Below, piece by piece: positions 1-6,722 of a stretch of DNA of 8,069 bases. Below the pieces are notes generated by a model, which ran no database searches, was not told where the DNA came from, and was given only the letters and a program-made list of their open reading frames with translations. Source of the DNA: JBHGBB01 sp041946755 (GTDB lineage: Bacteria; UBP4; UBA4092; JAOAEQ01). The stretch is from contig JBHGBB010000180.1 in NCBI GenBank assembly GCA_041946755.1, positions 1 through 8,069 of the forward strand. Direction: 5' to 3'. Every line of letters starts with the position of its first letter. Within the stretch, counting starts at the first letter, position 1. The position numbers and the translations under genes are program-made.

Positions 1-1
1 C

Positions 2-718
2 GATTTCGTGGAGTTCCATGGCGACCGGGGGTTTGCTGATGATAAAGCGATCGTTGCCGGTCCGGCAAAACTGGATGATACTGCAATTATGGTAATCGCC
101 CAACAGAAAGGAAGAGATACCAAAGAGAATATTCGCCGTAATTTCGGGATGATGAATCCGGAAGGATATCGGAAAGCGCTGCGATTGATGCGGCAAGCGG
201 AAAAATTCTCAATGCCGGTGCTTTGTATCATCGATACCTCCGGCGCGTATCCCGGGATGGGGGCTGAAGAACGGGGGATAGCGGAAGCAATCGCATTGAA
301 TTTGCGGGAAATGGCCTCGTTAAAAACTCCGATTGTCGCTGTGGTTATTGGAGAAGGTGGTTCCGGTGGCGCATTAGGTATCGGAGTAGCCAATATCGTT
401 TTAATGCTTGAAAATGCATATTATTCGGTTATCTCGCCGGAAGGAGCGGCAGCGATTTTATGGCGGGATGCGGCAAAAGCGCCACAAGCTGCAGAAGCAT
501 TAAAAATCACTGCCCAGCATTTGCTAAGCTTAGGAGTAATCGATGAAATCGTTCCTGAACCGTTAGGTGGGGCACATCATGATTACGAAACGACTGCTGC
601 GAATCTAAAAAAAGTATTGAAAAAACATTTTCAACAGCTTGGAAAGCTTTCTATTGACCAGCTTCTTGAACAACGATATCAGAAATTCCGGAATATGGGA
701 AAGTTCATAGAAGCATAA
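2..718 (+). CDS. accA: Acetyl-CoA carboxylase carboxyltransferase subunit alpha, 5'-truncated by window
   Basis: This is the C-terminal part of AccA, which with AccD transfers the carboxyl group from carboxybiotin on BCCP to acetyl-CoA, giving malonyl-CoA for fatty acid synthesis in the cytoplasm. The frame is open to the left edge, so the true start lies outside. Compared with the E. coli protein (about 319 residues), roughly the first 80 are missing. The visible part carries the family blocks in order: EFHGDRGFADD near the left edge, KGRDTKENIRRNFGM, PEGYRKALRLM, DTSGAYPGMGAEERG, then GEGGSGGALGIGVAN (visible residues 117-131), which supplies the oxyanion-hole glycines of the crotonase fold, then YSVISPEGAAAILW and EPLGGAH. 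It ends with TAA. One oddity is DTSGAYPG where most homologues I recall have DTPGAYPG. It converges with the next gene, so it is not in an operon with anything else visible here. Confidence 0.97.
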   Translation, partial: DFVEFHGDRGFADDKAIVAGPAKLDDTAIMVIAQQKGRDTKENIRRNFGMMNPEGYRKALRLMRQAEKFSMPVLCIIDTSGAYPGMGAEERGIAEAIALNLREMASLKTPIVAVVIGEGGSGGALGIGVANIVLMLENAYYSVISPEGAAAILWRDAAKAPQAAEALKITAQHLLSLGVIDEIVPEPLGGAHHDYETTAANLKKVLKKHFQQLGKLSIDQLLEQRYQKFRNMGKFIEA

Positions 719-765
719 TCATTTTAAAATGCAAAATTAGCATTTCAAATTTAAATTTAAAATGA
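719..765. terminator. Nested AT-rich inverted repeats between convergent genes, possible bidirectional terminator
   Basis: The spacer after the accA stop contains a perfect 10-bp inverted repeat, tcattttaaa at 719-728 and tttaaaatga at 756-765. Nested at its left arm is a 6-bp one, aaatgc at 727-732 and gcattt at 740-745, with a 7-base loop. The two hairpins share bases 727-728, so they would compete rather than stack fully. Both arms are AT-rich and the site lies between converging genes, which fits termination in both directions. There is no GC-rich stem, so the structure is weak and this call is tentative. The rest of the spacer is low-complexity A/T. Confidence 0.4.
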
Positions 766-774
766 ATTAGTATT

Positions 775-1695
775 TTATATTCCGGCTGAGTGCAATACTT
801 CTACTCCCGATTTTAAATCCTGTGTAGTATCCGGCGGATGGACTTCAAGTATACGAACAGTCTCCGGTTTCAGATATTTCGCAACCATCTTAAAATCGAT
901 ATGCCCTTTTCCCGGAGCTTGATGGTCTCGGTCAGCAACCATATCATGCAGATGGATTCCGATAATTTTATCCGCATATGCTTCCAGAAACTCCTGATGT
1001 TTTCTCAGATTTAAATATTCGAACATTTGCGCATGCCCAACATCATGCCAGTATCCGATATTCCCTCCAGCAAAATTGTTCAGAATCGTCCCCATTTCAG
1101 TAAAATCAGGGATATCATAATAATGGTATCGGTTTTCAATTCCAAGTTTTACGCCATACCGAAACCCATATTCATTAAGTGTATCTAAACTACGGAGTAA
1201 TTGATCAAAATGTGGTTGAATATATTTCTGCCGTGTGATCTGCATTTCAAGAAACGATTTCTCCGCTTCCTCCTGTTTATCTTGTTTAATGAGTTCTACT
1301 AGATTATGAGTAGATTTATGTCGTTCTTTAACCTGAACATATCCGGTATGGAATACTACCGGTACATTGCCTAAATCATTCGCTAACTCAATTGTCTTCT
1401 TCGAATATTTCACTGCCAACGTCCGTTCATCCTCATCGAGTGAAGTTAATAACAGCGCATCCCCACTACCCTGCTCGCGTTTTAGAATTTCCGGAATCGG
1501 ACAAAAGTTATGCAGGCTAACGATAGTAATTTCCTTTCGCTTATGCATTGAAACCAATACTGCCAACATTTCGGCAGTTAGCCGATATTCTGCTTCAATA
1601 TGGGTGTATCCGGCATGCAGAATCTCCTGAATTAATGCATTTCCATCATTATGATGACAAGAGTTCCAACTGGTAGATAAAGCGTAGATATTCAT
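775..1695 (-). CDS. Sugar phosphate isomerase/epimerase-like TIM-barrel protein (AP endonuclease 2 superfamily)
   Basis: A 306-residue cytoplasmic protein with the xylose-isomerase-like TIM-barrel pattern. Candidate metal or substrate ligands follow the superfamily order: VSLHNFCPIP in the N-terminal third (His at about 62), VVFHTGYV (about 113-120), GIENRYHYYD (Glu at about 187), GYWHDVGHA (Asp and His at about 218 and 221), GIHLHDM (His and Asp at about 248 and 251), APGKGHIDF, and ILEVHPP near the C-terminus (Glu at about 284). Members bind a divalent metal and isomerise or epimerise sugars or related polyols; the substrate here is unknown. A Lys/Glu-rich helical insertion at about 123-160 follows the HTGYV strand. 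The ATG at 1693-1695 is preferred: the frame can be extended to a TTG five codons upstream, but MNIYALSTSW gives the usual short lead into the first beta strand, and a GGGA lies about 9 bases before the ATG. It is co-directional with the acetyltransferase gene upstream, 96 bases away. Confidence 0.8.
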   Translation of the reverse strand: MNIYALSTSWNSCHHNDGNALIQEILHAGYTHIEAEYRLTAEMLAVLVSMHKRKEITIVSLHNFCPIPEILKREQGSGDALLLTSLDEDERTLAVKYSKKTIELANDLGNVPVVFHTGYVQVKERHKSTHNLVELIKQDKQEEAEKSFLEMQITRQKYIQPHFDQLLRSLDTLNEYGFRYGVKLGIENRYHYYDIPDFTEMGTILNNFAGGNIGYWHDVGHAQMFEYLNLRKHQEFLEAYADKIIGIHLHDMVADRDHQAPGKGHIDFKMVAKYLKPETVRILEVHPPDTTQDLKSGVEVLHSAGI

Positions 1696-1791
1696 AAAAA
1701 CAAATCCCAATTCTAAAATCCCAATGCCAAATCAAATTCTAATAACTTAATGTTAAAATATATTATAGGTTTGGCATTTGAGTTTTAATCT
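1696..1791. repeat. Spacer with 10-bp direct repeats and a 9-bp inverted repeat
   Basis: The 96-base spacer between the acetyltransferase and TIM-barrel genes is mostly patterned sequence. The 10-mer aaatcccaat occurs at 1702-1711 and again at 1716-1725 (14-base period). The inverted repeat aatgccaaa (1723-1731) and tttggcatt (1770-1778) is perfect over 9 bp and encloses 38 bases. This resembles short, degenerate intergenic filler repeats common in some bacterial genomes, but I cannot assign it to a named family. The repeat copy nearest the gene also supplies the GGGA that could act as the ribosome binding site of the downstream gene. Confidence 0.55.
1762..1788 (-). promoter_or_regulatory. 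Weak candidate promoter for the TIM-barrel gene
   Basis: On the - strand a perfect TATAAT lies at 1767-1762. The only -35-like hexamer is TTAAAA at 1788-1783, 15 bases upstream, which is a poor match and short spacing. The hexamer could easily occur by chance in such AT-rich sequence. The core overlaps the right arm of the inverted repeat. If real, the gene at 775-1695 could be transcribed independently of the acetyltransferase. Confidence 0.25.
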
Positions 1792-2586
1792 CTATTTATA
1801 AACCACCTTATAAACCATCCATTTTTGTTTTGCTTCTAGAGTTAGCAGATAGAGTGGATCCGATTTAAGCTCTTGTAGAAGCATATTTACCATCGGTCTT
1901 GCGGCAATTAATCGAACCGTAGCATTCCCGATTTTACCGATGCGCATTATCTTTGCATCAGACAACAAGGAATCGATTTTATTAAAATCACGGTCCCACC
2001 CCCAGAGATGAATCTTAGTGTGGATTATGGTTGTGGTTCCATCAGGATTAATCAATTGCGCATCAACCCAATCCGGCTGCAGATGGTATGGGCTATTCGC
2101 TGCCTCTTCAACCAGATGCAGCATGGTGCTCGAACTATGCATGCAGCCGATAAGGAGAATCGAACCGCCAAGTTTAACCAGTTTCCCATATGGTGAATCC
2201 ATCGAACAGGGAGTCTCGCATCGTTCATGGTCTGCAGTAAGATATGCAGCATATTTACCGATCGCAGCAACTGAATGCGTTGGATGTAGACTCCGTTTCG
2301 CTTCTTTCCGATGCCGGAATGTTTCCGGAATCTTTCCGGTCCAGCAAGGAGTATGTATCGGATCGAATATCGGCGGAACAACCGCATTCTGTTTTGAATT
2401 TCCGGTTAAGGTCGGAACCATAATCGTTCCTTCTTCTCCAACCGTTTCTAACAATGCATCGATAACAGTTTCCGCACCGTTATCTACCTGCCCGAAACTG
2501 GATAATGAACTATGGACCAATGCAACATTCCCTTTAGTTAATCCGAGTTCCCGTAATCCTAGAACAATATCTTGTTTGGTAACCAT
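1792..2586 (-). CDS. AAC(3)-family (Antibiotic_NAT) N-acetyltransferase
   Basis: A 264-residue, full-length member of the AAC(3)/YokD family, which uses acetyl-CoA to acetylate an amino group; characterised members act on the 3-amino group of aminoglycosides. Family blocks are in order: LGLTKGNVALVHSSLSSFG (14-32), GTIMVPTLTG (53-62), the GKIPETFR helix (84-91), SLHPTHSVAAIGKYA (99-113) with the conserved active-site histidine region, CSMDSPYGKL (127-136), and LLIGCMHSSSTMLHLVEE (144-161). No signal peptide, so cytoplasmic. Many environmental members are not resistance enzymes and their substrates are unknown, so resistance should not be inferred from the family alone. The ATG is the only start that keeps the whole N-terminal strand. 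It has no clear Shine-Dalgarno because the upstream bases are the T tract of a hairpin. The stop is TAG. Confidence 0.88.
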   Translation of the reverse strand: MVTKQDIVLGLRELGLTKGNVALVHSSLSSFGQVDNGAETVIDALLETVGEEGTIMVPTLTGNSKQNAVVPPIFDPIHTPCWTGKIPETFRHRKEAKRSLHPTHSVAAIGKYAAYLTADHERCETPCSMDSPYGKLVKLGGSILLIGCMHSSSTMLHLVEEAANSPYHLQPDWVDAQLINPDGTTTIIHTKIHLWGWDRDFNKIDSLLSDAKIMRIGKIGNATVRLIAARPMVNMLLQELKSDPLYLLTLEAKQKWMVYKVVYK

Positions 2587-2629
2587 AAAAAAACCGCAAA
2601 GAAGATAACGCTATCTTTTTCTTTGCGTT
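2587..2629 (-). terminator. Rho-independent terminator-like hairpin directly before the acetyltransferase ATG
   Basis: Read on the - strand, AACGCAAAGAA (2629-2619) pairs with TTCTTTGCGGTT (2603-2592), with one bulged G. A weaker inner stem continues (GATA with TATC) around a short GC-containing loop. The stem is followed at once by seven Ts (2593-2587) and then the ATG. This is the layout of an intrinsic terminator for the paralogue gene that stops at 2660, about 30 bases upstream. There is no T tract on the opposite strand, so it is directional. Its contact with the start codon also leaves no room for a normal ribosome binding site. Confidence 0.75.
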
Positions 2630-2659
2630 CAATAAAATAAATAGTTTCTGAATAATATT

Positions 2660-4615
2660 TTATCTAAACCGTTTCCAATCTTCTATTTCAGTTGTTGAAA
2701 GCAGATTAATATCGATAGTCGTAACATTTCCAGCAGTAACTCCTGATAATGGAGAAGTCCGACTATATGTCGTTTTAGCAGCGGTAACCGTATAATTCGT
2801 TCCCGGGGTAACTTCATGAAATGAATAAAAACCAGTGCCGTCAGTAGAACTAACCGCAATTGTCGATACTCCAGTTTTTAATGTTACCATTGCCCGATCA
2901 ACACTGCTACTGCCTAGCGTAATAGTTCCTTTAATAATTCCTTTCGTTGGTGTGGTTTTCCAAGTCATTATTGGAGTAGAAACCGCTGCATAGAATAATC
3001 CCGTTTTCACAGCTGATTCAAACTCAGTTGCGGTTTTCCCTTCACTATTCGTTTCTGCATATGAATAGAAGGATACTCCGAGCGGTATTCCGCGCGTTGT
3101 TTGATATACTCGCAATGAAGAAGCTTGCGCTATCGTACTATCAATCGCATTCATATACGCCCCCAGAATCTTATATACATGCCGACCATAAGCGGAATCA
3201 AGGGCGAATATGCATTTACTCGACCAAATACTAAAGGTATCGTCGTAAGCCATATTTCCATTAAAATCGAGATAATGGTTTTTCATCCATTCGCACCATT
3301 CCTGGAATTCATAATTATATGCATCAAGATATCCGCTCGAACCGGTGTTCCCCCAAGAAATAGTTGCTGCCGATACTTTTACTTGCGGTTTTACGGCCAT
3401 AATATTGGCATAGATTTTTTTAACCAGTTGGGTTATCTGTCGGCGTCGCCAAGCTCGCCAGGTATTATCGGTAGCACTCGGTTGACCGGTTCGACTATAT
3501 TCTTCATTAAATCGCGCCACCGCGGTAGTATTATATCCCCAATCAACATCGGGATAGCGAACCAAATCCAGTTGGATTCCATCAACGTTATATGCTGTTG
3601 CTACATGATATACAACGCTAAAAGTATGCCGCTGAACTTCCGGCAAACCGGGATCAGACCAAACATTACTTCCCGATAATATATTACCAGCAGAATCGCA
3701 ACTTGCCCATTCCGGATGCGCTAGATAGGGATGTTTTGGAGTTCCGGTAGTCGCGATACCTGAAGCCCAAATCGGATAGGTTGCAAATGCCGCATGGACT
3801 TCGATATACTGTTTGCCACCGGAAGTATCATGCGCTTTTGTAATCAAATCCGCTAAACCATCATAACCAGAAGTCAAATCGGTTGCCGGCGGTTCATAAG
3901 GAGTATTCCGATAATAAGCGTTACCGCGTAATCGGATTTGGATTATTACTGCATTATAATTATTCGACCGTAATGTATTCAACAGTGCATCAGTTTCGGC
4001 TGAACTCTTAATGGCATCATGCCAATCATCCGCCCAAAGTGCACGGAATTCTGAGGGTTGCACTGGTACCGATGGCTGATAAACGTACTTCACAGCATCA
4101 GCGTAAGTTCGCCATGCACTAGTAGTACTCGGAGAACCTGTTGAAAAAATATTAGTTACTTCTATCGCACCATTAGTTCCTGAAACAAAAGAATACGTAC
4201 CAAGTGAAATCCAAGTATGTGCATTTGATGTGCCACCTGCACCCCAACCGTTCTGATTTAAATTTATGGTTGTGGTTCCACCGCTATATTTAACCGTATA
4301 CTTCACATTATATGCATTACCGGAATTCCCCCAAGCAACAAAAACTTCATAATTTCCTGCGGTATCAATATTGGGAGTAAATCGAGCGGTATCGAACGAA
4401 GTAGTGCTACTAACAAACCGAGACCCTATTCCAGCGGTACACCCAGCCGCGGTACTTTTAGAAGAGCTATCCAGCCATTTAGTTCCAACTTCTGAATACC
4501 AGGCATAATTCATCCCACCACTACGACTCTCAATAATAAAATCCGTTGCGAGTGCAACTGAACAGAAACATAGTAGATAGATTATACCTAATGTGATATA
4601 TCGTTTAAAAACCAT
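2660..4615 (-). CDS. Secreted golvesin-domain / GHL10 (DUF187) glycosidase-like protein, divergent paralogue
   Basis: A 651-residue exported protein. Residues 1-23 form a Sec signal peptide (KR near the start, hydrophobic core, ALA then TDF). Residues about 24-180 match the golvesin/Xly-type beta-sandwich (FIIESRSGG start, FTPNIDTAGNYEVFVAW, TWISLGTYSFVSG, ADAVKYV end), thought to bind carbohydrate or act as an adhesion module. Residues about 189-550 are a GHL10-type TIM barrel: EFRALWADDWHD, NYNAVIIQIRLRGNAYY, IEVHAAF (272-277), DPGLPEVQ, YNVDGIQLDLVRYP (342-355), VKVSAATISWG. Residues about 559-640 form a carboxypeptidase-regulatory-like sandwich (GIIKGTITL, TDGTGFYSF, PGTNYTVTA). The family includes E. 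coli DigH (YddW), which cleaves denuded peptidoglycan glycans; the substrate here is unknown. It starts 7 bases after the preceding paralogue's stop, so translational coupling is likely. It lacks an aromatic-rich HAWMVTYRDW block seen in its paralogues. Confidence 0.85.
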   Translation of the reverse strand: MVFKRYITLGIIYLLCFCSVALATDFIIESRSGGMNYAWYSEVGTKWLDSSSKSTAAGCTAGIGSRFVSSTTSFDTARFTPNIDTAGNYEVFVAWGNSGNAYNVKYTVKYSGGTTTINLNQNGWGAGGTSNAHTWISLGTYSFVSGTNGAIEVTNIFSTGSPSTTSAWRTYADAVKYVYQPSVPVQPSEFRALWADDWHDAIKSSAETDALLNTLRSNNYNAVIIQIRLRGNAYYRNTPYEPPATDLTSGYDGLADLITKAHDTSGGKQYIEVHAAFATYPIWASGIATTGTPKHPYLAHPEWASCDSAGNILSGSNVWSDPGLPEVQRHTFSVVYHVATAYNVDGIQLDLVRYPDVDWGYNTTAVARFNEEYSRTGQPSATDNTWRAWRRRQITQLVKKIYANIMAVKPQVKVSAATISWGNTGSSGYLDAYNYEFQEWCEWMKNHYLDFNGNMAYDDTFSIWSSKCIFALDSAYGRHVYKILGAYMNAIDSTIAQASSLRVYQTTRGIPLGVSFYSYAETNSEGKTATEFESAVKTGLFYAAVSTPIMTWKTTPTKGIIKGTITLGSSSVDRAMVTLKTGVSTIAVSSTDGTGFYSFHEVTPGTNYTVTAAKTTYSRTSPLSGVTAGNVTTIDINLLSTTEIEDWKRFR

Positions 4616-4622
4616 ACGTTAG

Positions 4623-6617
4623 TTAATTGTCCCTATTGAGAAAACCAGGTTTTTTATTATCTAGTGCTCTTGATATTTCAAACCGGGATAAGGTTACTGG
4701 TACCATATCGAAATATACATCGACGTTGCTAACTAAACCGGCGAAAATCGGTTTCCCGGTATACGCTACCGAAGTAGTATATCCGGTCGGTTTATATGCC
4801 GTAACCGTATAATTCCCCGGCGGTAAATCAAGAAATGCATAGAATCCGGTCCCGTCAGTCATTGTCGTCCAAGCGGCTAAAGTCGATTCATTCCGGGCAA
4901 CAATCCGCGCTTTATAAATCACCTTTCCGTTAAAGTATGGTACTGGACTGAGTAATGAAGTATCATAGGCATGGCCTTTTAAAATCCCGGTAGTCGGCTG
5001 GGATTTCCAAGGCATATCTGGGGTATTCGTTACGGTAGAATAGAACCGACTCGACATCATGGTATAGAACGCAGTATTCGATACTCCTTCATCATTTGTT
5101 TCTTGATAGGAATAATCTATTACCCCTTGTGCATGCGCTGTAGCCCGGCAATAAAATATCTGAGTAGCGGTATTGGTAGTAGAATTTAAATATATACCGG
5201 GGCCGATATATGCATGGCGGCCATAGCTGCTATTAACTGCAAATAAAGCCCAATTTTTAAAGGTTGTCGGATAACTATCATTATCAAAATAACTCATTGG
5301 CGCACTCGCATCGAGAATATGGTCATACATCCATTTATGCCAATCTTGGTATACTTCATAATACGCTCTCGTCTGCGAAAAATCGGTATTATATGGATAC
5401 CAGGTAATCATCGCTCCGGATACTTTAACATTCGGATTGATTTCCATCGCTGAAACATACACTTTTTTAATTAACGCGGTAACCGCATCCCTTCGATACT
5501 GGCACCAGGTCGACCAACCGGCTTGACTGCTGGTAGTTGGTGGCGCATAGCTATACTCCTGATAGAATCGAGTACTTACCAGCGAATTGTATCCCCATTC
5601 CGTACCAGCGTACCGAACATAATCATAACTGATGCCATCAACATTATAATGTTTAATAATATCGAGATAGACATTAGTTAAATAATCTTCCACCTCCGGA
5701 ATGGCCGGATCTAGAAACATCGAACTCCCTGAAGCAGTTGCTCCGGTATACGTTTTTGTAAACCATTCCGGATGTTTCCAGAAAATGTGCCGGCTGGTAT
5801 CAGACATCGAGGAACCGGTTACCCAATCTCGGTAAGTTACCATCCAAGCATGAACTTCGATATACGGCTTCCCACCGGTAGTATTATGCGCATACTGAAT
5901 CATAGTCGATAAAATATCATGATTTGACGGACTGATATTCGTTGCCCAAGGTTCGATAGCCGATCGGAAATAAGCATCACCGATTTTTCTGACTTCCGGT
6001 AATACCGCATTGAAATTATACCGGCGAGCAGTATCTATCATCGCGGTTACTTGTGATGGTGTCAGGAGTCCGGAGCCCCAAGAATCAGCCCAATATGCCC
6101 GGAATTCACCTCCGGTTTTTATCGGCGGTGGTGAATAGGAAACGAATCGTACCGCATCTGCAATTACGGCTTTACTATTAGTTGAAGAATAATTGGTTAG
6201 TTTAACATACCCGGTAGTACCGCTTAAAAATCGAAAAGTACCGAGTAAACACCATTGTCCGCCATTGATCGTCTGGTTCGCATAAAAACAGCTTACTCCG
6301 GCAGCATGATATACATAATATTTCGCATCTACCGGTCGATTCGAACTCTCTCCGTACCAAACCCAGACTTGATATGAAGTTGAGACTGGAATCGTTGGCC
6401 GCCAGATAGCATAAGCGGTTGCTGCTGAGATATTCGTAGTTGTAATTGCATAATAATAATCCGCCCCATATTTCGTTCCGGCAGAGGAACTCAACGCCCA
6501 ATCGCCGAAATAGCTAAATCCAGTACTGGTATTATCTACTACGATATCTGCTGCATATAAATAGCCACCCAATATTAATAAAAGCATTATAACCAAACCA
6601 GATGTTTTTCGTACCAT
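4623..6617 (-). CDS. Secreted golvesin-domain / GHL10 (DUF187) glycosidase-like protein
   Basis: A 664-residue exported protein. Residues 1-22 are a signal peptide (MVRK, hydrophobic run, GGYLYA). Residues 23 to about 162 are a textbook golvesin-type sandwich: VVDNTSTGFSYFGDW, YAIWRPTIPVSTSYQVWVWY, QTINGGQWCLLGTFRF and IADAVRFV. Residues about 171-530 are the GHL10 barrel: EFRAYWADSWG, NFNAVLPEVRKIGDAYF (202-218), EPWATNISP, YIEVHAWMVTYRDWV (253-267), FLDPAIPEVEDYL, YNVDGISYDYVRY (324-336), VKVSGAMITW, and DASAPMSYFDND (436-447). Asp327, Asp332 and Arg335 are conserved in the paralogues; acidic residues in these blocks are catalytic candidates. Residues about 544-637 are a carboxypeptidase-regulatory-like sandwich (GILKGHAYD, TDGTGFYAFLDLPPGNYTVTA). 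A 27-residue tail follows that the incomplete paralogue lacks. The start is the ATG at 6615-6617: AAGGA lies 8 bases upstream, whereas the in-frame ATG three codons earlier overlaps that site. Confidence 0.87.
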   Translation of the reverse strand: MVRKTSGLVIMLLLILGGYLYAADIVVDNTSTGFSYFGDWALSSSAGTKYGADYYYAITTTNISAATAYAIWRPTIPVSTSYQVWVWYGESSNRPVDAKYYVYHAAGVSCFYANQTINGGQWCLLGTFRFLSGTTGYVKLTNYSSTNSKAVIADAVRFVSYSPPPIKTGGEFRAYWADSWGSGLLTPSQVTAMIDTARRYNFNAVLPEVRKIGDAYFRSAIEPWATNISPSNHDILSTMIQYAHNTTGGKPYIEVHAWMVTYRDWVTGSSMSDTSRHIFWKHPEWFTKTYTGATASGSSMFLDPAIPEVEDYLTNVYLDIIKHYNVDGISYDYVRYAGTEWGYNSLVSTRFYQEYSYAPPTTSSQAGWSTWCQYRRDAVTALIKKVYVSAMEINPNVKVSGAMITWYPYNTDFSQTRAYYEVYQDWHKWMYDHILDASAPMSYFDNDSYPTTFKNWALFAVNSSYGRHAYIGPGIYLNSTTNTATQIFYCRATAHAQGVIDYSYQETNDEGVSNTAFYTMMSSRFYSTVTNTPDMPWKSQPTTGILKGHAYDTSLLSPVPYFNGKVIYKARIVARNESTLAAWTTMTDGTGFYAFLDLPPGNYTVTAYKPTGYTTSVAYTGKPIFAGLVSNVDVYFDMVPVTLSRFEISRALDNKKPGFLNRDN

Positions 6618-6625
6618 AATATTCA

Positions 6626-6630
6626 TCCTT
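6626..6630 (-). promoter_or_regulatory. Shine-Dalgarno AAGGA deciding the start of the 4623-6617 gene
   Basis: On the - strand AAGGA (6630-6626) precedes the ATG at 6617-6615 by 8 bases, a good spacing. The other in-frame ATG, at 6626-6624, shares a base with this site and would have no usable ribosome binding site. Confidence 0.65.
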
Positions 6631-6722
6631 GATTAAAATTTAAGTTTATAAGTTTATTTTAAAAATTTTATTTTATTCTCAGTTTTTCTCAGGGTTCTTA
6701 GTGTTTAATTATTTATATAATC
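6627..6722. other. AT-rich spacer with short direct repeats between two paralogues
   Basis: This 96-base spacer is very AT-rich and has no strong hairpin or clear sigma70 promoter. Two tandem 8-mers, aagtttat, lie at 6642-6657. Two copies of ttctcag lie at 6676-6682 and 6686-6692, one helical turn (10 bases) apart, on the side away from the downstream start. It may hold a promoter or operator for the two-gene unit that follows, or simply be transcribed leader. I cannot decide between these from sequence. Confidence 0.4.

Noticed and set aside
1367..1630. 87-residue open frame on the + strand
   Set aside because: Antisense shadow of the TIM-barrel gene, Ser-rich with no recognisable domain.
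1696..1710. TTG start extending the TIM-barrel protein by five residues
   Set aside because: The extension would start inside the spacer repeat with no ribosome binding site, while the ATG at 1693-1695 has a GGGA at suitable distance and gives the usual family N-terminus.
2052..2387. 111-residue frame on the - strand
   Set aside because: A different frame of the same strand inside the acetyltransferase gene; the family motifs are in the other frame.
2018..2608. 196-residue open frame on the + strand
   Set aside because: It lies antisense over the acetyltransferase gene, whose protein shows clear family motifs. The + strand translation is rich in Ser, Arg and Cys, shows no recognisable domain, and runs into the terminator hairpin.
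3125..3679. 184-residue open frame on the + strand
   Set aside because: It is antisense to the GHL10 barrel of the 2660-4615 gene, with no recognisable motif and no ribosome binding site that I can see.
4641..4653. Perfect palindrome aaaacc-a-ggtttt as a terminator
   Set aside because: It lies within the end of the coding region, has a one-base loop that cannot form a normal hairpin, and there is no gene on the + strand for it to end.
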